Source of the DNA: Streptomyces speibonae
Lineage (GTDB): Bacteria > Actinomycetota > Actinomycetes > Streptomycetales > Streptomycetaceae
Direction of reading: 5' to 3'
Assembly: GCA_000715605.1 (NCBI GenBank)
Contig: KL568594.1
Coordinates: 1,164 to 8,438, forward strand
Length of the DNA stretch: 7,275 nucleotides
The notes beneath the pieces were generated by a model that was given only the letters and a program-made list of their open reading frames with translations, was not told the origin of the DNA and searched no databases. The position numbers and the translations under genes were made by a program. This document shows, in pieces, positions 1 through 5,446 of this stretch; positions within the stretch are counted from its first letter, which is position 1; each line of letters begins with the position of its first letter.

Positions 1-2158
1 CGCCGCCGCCGACCCGGACCCAGGAACCGGCCCGTCGGCGGGCAGCCTGGCCGTCGCCCGGGCGGGACTGGCCGGGCTCGGCCTGATACCCGGCGTCGGC
101 GCCTTCACCGGTGCCGTCGATCCGGGGGAACTTGCCCAGGGCGCCGACCGGTTGCGGTCCGCCCTCGCCGCCCGGTTCCGCAGCCACGAGGACGTCGAAC
201 TCGTCCTCACCCCGGAGAGCGTCCTCACCCCCGTACTGACGCAGGAGCTCGCGGACGCCGCCGCCGCGGTGCCGTGGATCGTGCTGTTCTTCGACACCTA
301 CGAGCGGACGGGCCCCTTCCTCGACGCCTGGCTGCACGCCCTCATGACGACCGACCGGCACGGCGCCCTGCCGGCCAACGCCGTCGTGGTGACCGCCGGC
401 CGGCACCCCCTGGACGACGGGCGCTGGCACGACTTCACGGACTTCACCGCCCCCGTGCCGCTCGCTCCCTTCTCCGAGGCGGAGGCGCGCGGCCTGCTCG
501 CCGGCCGGGGCGTCACGGCCGAGCCCGTCGTCGCCGAGGTCCTGCGGCTCACCGGCGGCCTTCCGGTCCTGGTCTCCACCCTCGCCGGCACCCGGCCCGC
601 CGGACCCGAGGACGTGTCCGACCCCAGCGGGACGGCCGTCGAACTCTTCCTCAAGTGGGAGGCCGAGCCCTCCCGCAGGTCCGCCGCGCTCTGGGGCGCG
701 CTGCCCCGCTGGCTCGACGCGGACGTGTTCCACGCGGCGGTCGACTGCCCGCCGGAGCGGCGCGACGCGCTGTACGAGTGGCTGAGCGGGCTGGCCTTCA
801 CCGACGAGCGCGCGGCGCGGCTGCGCTACCACGACGTCGTGCGCGCCCCGATGCTGCGCTGGCAGCGCACCCTGTCCCCGCGCGGCTGGGCGGACCGGCA
901 CCGGCGCCTGGCCGCGACGTTCCGCCGCTGGCGCGAGGAGCACCAGACCGGGCGGAACGCCGGCGAGCTGTGGACCGACGAGGAGTGGCGGGAACTGCGG
1001 CTGGCCGAGTCGTACCACCTGCTGTGCGCCCGGGACCACGGGGCTCCGCAGGAGGTGATGCGGGACCTGGTGGACGCCTGCGAGCAGGGCGCGGACGTGG
1101 CCGAGCGCTGGCTGCGGCTGCTGGAGGACGCCGGCCGGGACGCGGACCTGGAGGCGGTGACCGGCTGGTGGCGGGAGCTGTCCGACGCCCACCGCGGAGG
1201 CGGCCCCGGAGCCGTCCTGGAACGGCTGCTGCCCCCGTCCGCCCCGCGGATGACGGGCATCGGCCCGCCGGGCGGCGCCGAGCACCCTCGTTTCGACCCG
1301 CCGTCACTGACCGGGGACGACGCGGACCTGCTGGGCGACCCGTGGTCGGTCCCGGCCTCCGGCGCGGCGGGGCACGAGGCGGCCGGCCTGGAGAGCCCGG
1401 CCGAGGCGCACGCGGCGTACGACACCGACGGCGTGCCGGATCCGTCCGGGACCGATGACGGGTACTTCGGCCTGGTGCGCTCCACCTCCCTGACGGCCCG
1501 GCTGCACCGGGGAAGGGCGGTCCTGGCCGCGGCCGAGGACGACTACCCGGAGGCGATCGCCCACCTGAGCCGCGCGGTCGCCTTCGCCCCCCTGGACGCC
1601 GGACTCCACGCCCTGATGGGGGAGTACCGCCGCGTCCTGCGCCACTACGCGGCGGCGGTAAGAGATCTGCGCAAGGCCCTCGCCCTGGACCCGGGCCACG
1701 CCTACGCCTGGGCCTCCCTCGGTGCCGCCCGGCTCGCCCTCGGAGCCCCGGCCGCCGCGCTCATGGCACTGGACCGCGCCCTCGAACTCGACCCGGACTA
1801 CTTCTGGGCGCTGCTCCGCCGCGCCCGGGTCTGGCGGGAACTCGACGAGCCCGGCCGCCGGCTCGCCGACCTCGACCGTGCCGTCGCCCTGCGGCCCGAC
1901 TCCCCGTGGGCCCACTGCGAACGCGGCGACGCCCTGCGCACCGCCGGCCGCGACGAGGAGGCCCTCGCCGCCTACGACCGCGCCGTGGCCCTCGATCCCG
2001 GGTACGCCTCGGCGTACGCGAGCCGGGGGGTCTCCCGCTTCCGCCTGGGCCGGGTCGCGGACGCCCTGGCCGACCTGGACCGGGCGCTGGAGATCGCCCC
2101 GTCCTACGCGTGGGCCCGCACCCAGCGCGAGGCGGTCGTAGGCCACCGCGACGGCTGA
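1..2158 (+). CDS. STAND-type NTPase with winged-helix segment and C-terminal TPR array (5' truncated)
   Basis: The frame is open from base 2 to the TGA at 2156-2158 (718 residues here), so the true start and probably the Walker A loop and any N-terminal effector domain lie off the left edge. The TTG at 152 is only the first possible start codon inside the window. Visible in order: a Walker B strand ending FFDTYE (275-304), a sensor-like strand VVVTAGR (383-403), a GLPL-like motif GGLPVLV (554-574), a winged-helix-like segment with YHDVVR (about 677-871), a helical stretch to about 1190, a Pro/Gly/Ala-rich linker (about 1190-1495), then six TPRs. This order is typical of STAND ATPases (AP-ATPase, MalT and SWACOS-like), in which nucleotide binding and ligand sensing by the repeat array control oligomerisation and an effector. 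The protein has no signal peptide or membrane segment in the visible part, so it is probably cytoplasmic. The ligand and output cannot be read from this fragment. A SARP/LuxR-type regulator or a conflict-system NTPase are both possible. Confidence 0.85.
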   Translation, partial: AAADPDPGTGPSAGSLAVARAGLAGLGLIPGVGAFTGAVDPGELAQGADRLRSALAARFRSHEDVELVLTPESVLTPVLTQELADAAAAVPWIVLFFDTYERTGPFLDAWLHALMTTDRHGALPANAVVVTAGRHPLDDGRWHDFTDFTAPVPLAPFSEAEARGLLAGRGVTAEPVVAEVLRLTGGLPVLVSTLAGTRPAGPEDVSDPSGTAVELFLKWEAEPSRRSAALWGALPRWLDADVFHAAVDCPPERRDALYEWLSGLAFTDERAARLRYHDVVRAPMLRWQRTLSPRGWADRHRRLAATFRRWREEHQTGRNAGELWTDEEWRELRLAESYHLLCARDHGAPQEVMRDLVDACEQGADVAERWLRLLEDAGRDADLEAVTGWWRELSDAHRGGGPGAVLERLLPPSAPRMTGIGPPGGAEHPRFDPPSLTGDDADLLGDPWSVPASGAAGHEAAGLESPAEAHAAYDTDGVPDPSGTDDGYFGLVRSTSLTARLHRGRAVLAAAEDDYPEAIAHLSRAVAFAPLDAGLHALMGEYRRVLRHYAAAVRDLRKALALDPGHAYAWASLGAARLALGAPAAALMALDRALELDPDYFWALLRRARVWRELDEPGRRLADLDRAVALRPDSPWAHCERGDALRTAGRDEEALAAYDRAVALDPGYASAYASRGVSRFRLGRVADALADLDRALEIAPSYAWARTQREAVVGHRDG
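1496..2107 (+). repeat. Six tandem 34-residue TPR repeats encoded in the NTPase gene
   Basis: The translated segment divides without gaps into six blocks of exactly 34 residues (1496-1597, 1598-1699, 1700-1801, 1802-1903, 1904-2005, 2006-2107). Each carries the TPR signature: small residues at positions 8 and 20, and an ending close to ALDRALELDP plus an aromatic or polar residue. Blocks 3, 5 and 6 are the most alike (endings such as DRALELDPDY, DRAVALDPGY, DRALEIAPSY), which suggests tandem duplication. Block 1 is the most divergent. A further 16 residues follow as a possible capping helix. The array should form a superhelical protein- or peptide-binding groove. Confidence 0.9.
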
Positions 2159-2208
2159 TAGTGACCGCTTCCGACCAAACCGGTTACATTCCGCATACCA
2201 TCCGCCCC

Positions 2209-2238
2209 CTGAACCGCCCGTCCTCGTTCGATTACAGT
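2209..2238 (+). promoter_or_regulatory. Candidate housekeeping-type promoter for the ADP-ribosylglycohydrolase-like gene
   Basis: The 2159-2275 gap is visibly less GC-rich than the coding sequence around it. Within it CTGAAC (2209-2214, three of six matches to TTGACA) lies 18 bp upstream of TACAGT (2233-2238, a TAnnnT match). Transcription would then start near 2245, about 30 nt before the ATG/GTG start. This would exclude the GTG at 2237 as a start codon, because it lies inside the -10. A second TAnnnT (TACCAT, 2196-2201) has no convincing -35. The call rests on pattern matching only. Confidence 0.3.
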
Positions 2239-2267
2239 GCTGGGCGTTGTACGTACGGACGGCGCCC

Positions 2268-2273
2268 GGGAGG
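2268..2273 (+). promoter_or_regulatory. Ribosome binding site that decides the start of the ADP-ribosylglycohydrolase-like gene
   Basis: GGGAGG lies 5 nt before GTG 2279 and only 2 nt before ATG 2276. The upstream in-frame GTG at 2237 has no purine-rich sequence before it. The spacing favours GTG 2279, with ATG 2276 (one codon longer) as the alternative. Confidence 0.6.
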
Positions 2274-2278
2274 TCATG

Positions 2279-3397
2279 GTGGCTGGTACGGCCGGGCCTG
2301 TCTGGGGACGCCGTGAGCAGCAGGACTTCCGCAGCCGGGTGCGCGGCACGCTGCTCGGGGTGGCCGTCGGGGACGCGCTGGGCGCGCCCGTGGACGGCAT
2401 GACGATCGACGCGATCCGCGCGGCACACGGTGCCGAGGGCGTCACCGACCTCGCCCCCGCATACGGCCGGCGCGGCGCCGTCACCCATCACACCCAGCTC
2501 ACCCTGTTCTCCGTGGACGGCCTGATCCGCGCCCAGGTCCGCCGCGACACCGGCGCCTGGCACCCGCCGACCGACCTGCACCGGGCGTATCTGCGCTGGG
2601 CCACCACCCAGCGGGACTGGGGCCCGGACGAACGGCGCAAGGACGACGGCTGGCTGGCCCGGGAGGAATGGCTCTACGCCCGCCGCGGCCCCGCCCGCAC
2701 GCTGCTGACCGGGCTCGGCGACGACACCATGGGCACGCCGGCCGCGCCCAAGAACCCCGGCGAGGCCGGGCCGGAGGCCGCCGCCCGGTCCGCGCCCTTC
2801 GGACTGCTCGTCGGCTGGGAGCCGCAGCTCGTCGCGCAGCTCGCGGTGGAGTGCGCGGCGCAGACCCACGGCCACCCGGTCGCCTGCCTCACGGCGGGCG
2901 CGTACGCGGTGCTGGTGCACGCGCTGGCGAGGGGCGAGAGCCTGGACACGGCGGTGCAGCGCACGCTCGCCCTGCTGTCCGCCCGGCCCGGACACCAGCC
3001 GGTGTCGGACGCGCTCCAGCAAGCGCTGGGTGCCGTACGCCAAGGGATGCCCGGCCCGGAGCGGGTGACGGAGCTGATCGGCAACGCCACCGCCGAGGGG
3101 CTGCTCGCCGCCGCCGTGTACTGCGCGCTGGTGGGGGAGGACGTACGGCACGGCCTGTGCCTGGCCGTGAACCACGACGGCCCCAGCGCCGCCGCCGGCG
3201 CACTGACCGGGGGACTCCTGGGAGCCCTGCACGGCGAGACCGCCCTCCCCCCGGCCTGGCTGGCCGAACTGGAAGGCCGCCCCACGGTCCTGGAACTGGC
3301 CGACGACTTCGCCATGGAAATGACCCAGGGCCCAGCCCTCCACACCCCGGCCCACGCCTCCCAGGCCTGGCTGACCCGCTATCCCAGAGGGGCTTAG
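2279..3397 (+). CDS. ADP-ribosylglycohydrolase (DraG/ARH) family protein with degenerate metal site, probable pseudoenzyme
   Basis: The 372-residue product has the family layout. It opens with RVRGTLLGVAVGDALGAPVD (about residues 20-39), followed by AVTHHTQLTLFSVDGLIRA (about 67-85), THGHPVACLTAG (about 196-207) and a C-terminal AVNHDGPSAAAGALTGGLLGA (about 296-316). Active members are Mg/Mn-dependent enzymes that remove ADP-ribose from proteins. Their metal ligands sit in a TDDT motif and a C-terminal D-x-D-[S/T] motif. Here both aspartates of TDDT are His (codons 2486-2491) and the DSDST stretch reads PSAAA (3182-3196). The usual GCGGVMRxAP motif is also altered (GPEAAARSAP, 2771-2800), and the Glu after GDALGAPV is Asp. 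Fold residues remain and the frame is intact, so the gene is not obviously decaying. I infer an ADP-ribose-binding or regulatory paralogue, not a hydrolase. It lies 120 bp after the NTPase gene on the same strand, and it may have its own promoter. Start chosen from GGGAGG spacing. Confidence 0.85.
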   Translation: MAGTAGPVWGRREQQDFRSRVRGTLLGVAVGDALGAPVDGMTIDAIRAAHGAEGVTDLAPAYGRRGAVTHHTQLTLFSVDGLIRAQVRRDTGAWHPPTDLHRAYLRWATTQRDWGPDERRKDDGWLAREEWLYARRGPARTLLTGLGDDTMGTPAAPKNPGEAGPEAAARSAPFGLLVGWEPQLVAQLAVECAAQTHGHPVACLTAGAYAVLVHALARGESLDTAVQRTLALLSARPGHQPVSDALQQALGAVRQGMPGPERVTELIGNATAEGLLAAAVYCALVGEDVRHGLCLAVNHDGPSAAAGALTGGLLGALHGETALPPAWLAELEGRPTVLELADDFAMEMTQGPALHTPAHASQAWLTRYPRGA

Positions 3398-3409
3398 GCG
3401 CCCCAGGGA
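3382..3409 (+). terminator. Possible weak hairpin terminator at the end of the ADP-ribosylglycohydrolase-like gene
   Basis: GGGGC (3389-3393) pairs with GCCCC (3400-3404) around a 6-nt loop that includes part of the stop codon. An outer TCCC (3382-3385) can pair with GGGA (3406-3409) across a small internal loop. There is no T-tract on either strand. The 69-bp gap 3398-3466 lies between converging genes, where termination is expected, but I see no stronger stem in it. Confidence 0.3.
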
Positions 3410-3466
3410 CGGGAGTGGAAGGGCCGGCGAGGGCCAGAACCCCTCACCTCACCCCCGTGCCCCCCG

Positions 3467-5317
3467 TCACCGCAGCTCCTCCGGACACGGCGTCCCCCGT
3501 TGCCCCCACTTGTACGGCGCGGCCAGCCGGTACGTCCCCGGCTCCGGGGCGACCAGCACCGTCCACTGGTCCCCGTTGGCGTCCTCCTCCGTCTCCATCA
3601 GACACCCGTGCAGGTTCTCGAACGTCGGGTCCTCCCCCTCCGCCCGCTCCCGCGACTCCTCCGTCTCCTGCGGCGCCTCCAACGCCGTCCCCTCCGCATC
3701 GACCAGCGCCAGCCACGGCGAATACGGCACCCGGATCAGGATCCGCCCCGCCTTCTCCACCCGCAGCGTCCACTCGCCCTGCTCGGCCCGCTCCACGACC
3801 GTGTTCGGCTCCGCCAGCGGCGTCGGCGCCTCCACCGCGAACAGCTGCCAGTTCGCGTCGCCCCAGATCTGCGTGAGATACGGCAGCCCGCGCTGCACCA
3901 GCTCCCGCTCCCGCTGGCCGCCGTCGCCGTCCGGCTCGTCCTTCGGCAGCACCACGTAGTGCACGCCCCAGCGCTTCAGCCACTCGTGGTAGTTCGCCGA
4001 GTTGAGGGTGTCGTCGTAGAAGAGCGGATTGCGCTCCATGTCGGCCTGCCGGTTCCAGCCCCGCGCGAGGTTGACGTACGGCGCCAGGGCGGACGCCTCA
4101 CGGTGCGAGCGGGCCGGGACGACCTCCACGCGGCCCCGCTCGGCGCCGACCTCCTGGAGCTCGTTCACCAGCGGCGCCAGCTCGCGCGCCCAGGAGGCGC
4201 GCGGGGTGGTGTTCACGACGTCGTTGACCGACTTGACGCCGATCCAGCCGAAGAAGCCGACGACGGCGAGGGCGAGCACGTACCACTTGCGGGACTTCGG
4301 CACCGTGTACGGCAGCGCCGTCACCAGCACCACACCGCCGAACAGCATCGCCAGCCGCGTCATGTTCGACCCGATCTGGGAACTGATCAGCCAGACCAGT
4401 ACCACACCCAGCCCGTACACCGCGGCCGTGATCCGTACGGTCCGCCACTCGCGGGGGACCAGGACGTACACCAGGACCGAGTACAGCAGCGGCAGGATCA
4501 CCGAGCCGACGCCCATCGGCTGCGTCCCCGAGAACGGGAACAGCCACGCCGACACCGCCACCACCGCGCTCGGCGCCAGCCCCAGCGCCCACGCCCCCGG
4601 CCGGCGCTTCTGCAGGAACAGCGCCACCGCCACCAGACCCACGAAAAGCCCCGCCACCGGCGAGGCCATGGTCGCCAGCGCCGCGAGCGGCGCCGCGCAC
4701 AGTGCCTTCGCCCAGCGCCTGTAGCGCCAGCGGTACGGCCAGCAGAAGACGACGGCGACCGCGCCGAGCGCGAACATCGTGCCCAGGCCGTACGTCACCC
4801 GCCCGGAGGCGGCGTTGCACAGCAGTGCGAACACGCCCGTGAGCGCCGCCCACAGGGGGTTGCGCACCGCCCGGCTCCGTATGAGCACCAGCGTCAGCAG
4901 CCCGGCCGCCACGGTCCCCGCGATCATCATCGTCGTCCGCACCCCGAGCACGGACATCAGATACGGCGACACCACGCTGTACGACACCGGGTGCATCCCG
5001 CCGTACCAGGCGAGGTTGTACGCGGAGTCCGGGTGCCGGCCGACGAACTCGGCCCAGGCGTCCTGCGCCGCGAGGTCGCCGCCGCTGTTGGCGAACGTGA
5101 AGAACCAGACGAGGTGGAGCAGGCCGGCGAGGCCGGTGACGGACAGCACGGGGTGGCGCAGCATGCGGGCGCGCACGGCCAGGACGGCGGACCTGAGGAC
5201 ACCGGCCGGGCTATCGGCGTCCTCGGCGGGGTGCTGTGTTCCGGACACCGGTATTCGCGGACCGGGTCCCGGACCGGGATCGGCGTCGTCGGCGCGTGTC
5301 GGCTCCGCTGTGGCCAC
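3467..5317 (-). CDS. Polytopic membrane protein with extracytoplasmic C-terminal domain, GT-C glycosyltransferase-like
   Basis: The 616-residue product starts at GTG 5317, with GGGGAG (5327-5332) 9 nt upstream. It has a Pro/Gly/Asp-rich cytoplasmic N-terminus (1-50), about 10-11 hydrophobic segments between residues 55 and 361, and a soluble domain from 362 to 616. The loop after the first membrane segment holds GGDLAAQ (79-85) and a YGGMHPVSY stretch (105-113). Later segments contain SGRVTYGLGT (171-180). An acidic residue in the first outer loop followed by this arrangement recalls GT-C polyprenyl-phosphate-sugar glycosyltransferases (PMT/GT39 and PTPS-related types), with Asp81 as the candidate catalytic acid. 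This assignment is by pattern only. The C-terminal domain has a Tyr/Trp-rich part and two late cysteines (572, 611) that could form a disulfide outside the cell. An anchor or transporter role is not excluded. The gene follows the DD-carboxypeptidase gene on the same strand after 129 bp that contain a strong hairpin. A cell-envelope glycan role would fit that neighbour. Confidence 0.8.
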   Translation of the reverse strand: MATAEPTRADDADPGPGPGPRIPVSGTQHPAEDADSPAGVLRSAVLAVRARMLRHPVLSVTGLAGLLHLVWFFTFANSGGDLAAQDAWAEFVGRHPDSAYNLAWYGGMHPVSYSVVSPYLMSVLGVRTTMMIAGTVAAGLLTLVLIRSRAVRNPLWAALTGVFALLCNAASGRVTYGLGTMFALGAVAVVFCWPYRWRYRRWAKALCAAPLAALATMASPVAGLFVGLVAVALFLQKRRPGAWALGLAPSAVVAVSAWLFPFSGTQPMGVGSVILPLLYSVLVYVLVPREWRTVRITAAVYGLGVVLVWLISSQIGSNMTRLAMLFGGVVLVTALPYTVPKSRKWYVLALAVVGFFGWIGVKSVNDVVNTTPRASWARELAPLVNELQEVGAERGRVEVVPARSHREASALAPYVNLARGWNRQADMERNPLFYDDTLNSANYHEWLKRWGVHYVVLPKDEPDGDGGQRERELVQRGLPYLTQIWGDANWQLFAVEAPTPLAEPNTVVERAEQGEWTLRVEKAGRILIRVPYSPWLALVDAEGTALEAPQETEESRERAEGEDPTFENLHGCLMETEEDANGDQWTVLVAPEPGTYRLAAPYKWGQRGTPCPEELR

Positions 5318-5368
5318 CTTCAGGCACTCCCCGTATCCGTTCCTTGCCCGTTCGCTGTCCGTTTCGTG

Positions 5369-5397
5369 ACGCTAGCACGCACCCCGCCGGCCGTCGC
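5369..5397 (-). promoter_or_regulatory. Candidate promoter for the membrane-protein gene
   Basis: On the - strand TAGCGT (5369-5374, TAnnnT) lies 17 bp downstream of GCGACG (5392-5397, matching the GAC core of TTGACA). Transcription would start near 5362, giving a leader of about 45 nt that includes the GGGGAG ribosome binding site. The -35 would lie in the loop of the upstream terminator hairpin. Weak pattern evidence. Confidence 0.3.
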
Positions 5398-5424
5398 CCG
5401 GGTGGGCGGAGGCCGACGGGGTGC
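5379..5424 (-). terminator. Strong GC-rich hairpin terminator after the DD-carboxypeptidase gene
   Basis: Two 14-nt arms (5379-5392 and 5411-5424) are complementary at 13 of 14 positions. The 18-nt region between them holds a second small stem, CGCCC (5395-5399) with GGGCG (5404-5408). The hairpin begins 22 nt after the carboxypeptidase stop codon on the - strand. It has no U-tract, which is common for actinobacterial terminators. It should separate this gene from the membrane-protein gene downstream. Confidence 0.6.
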
Positions 5425-5446
5425 GGTGCGCCGCGTCCGGTCCGTC

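Noticed and set aside
152..2158. TTG at 152 as the real start of the NTPase gene
   Set aside because: The same frame stays open to base 2 with coding-like codon use and no ribosome binding site before 152, and the Walker B strand would otherwise be only 40 residues from the start with no room for a P-loop.
2237..2278. GTG at 2237 as the start of the hydrolase-like gene
   Set aside because: No purine-rich ribosome binding site precedes it, and it overlaps the candidate -10. GGGAGG fits GTG 2279 (or ATG 2276) better.
1304..3355. A 683-codon open frame on the - strand across the NTPase and hydrolase-like genes
   Set aside because: It runs antisense to two well-supported genes and across the AT-richer gap between them, has low-complexity Gly/Arg/Val composition and no domain. 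Long antisense frames are expected at this GC content.
3398..3466. A small RNA or small gene in the convergent gap
   Set aside because: Only 69 bp, with no start codon preceded by a ribosome binding site and no promoter-like sequence.
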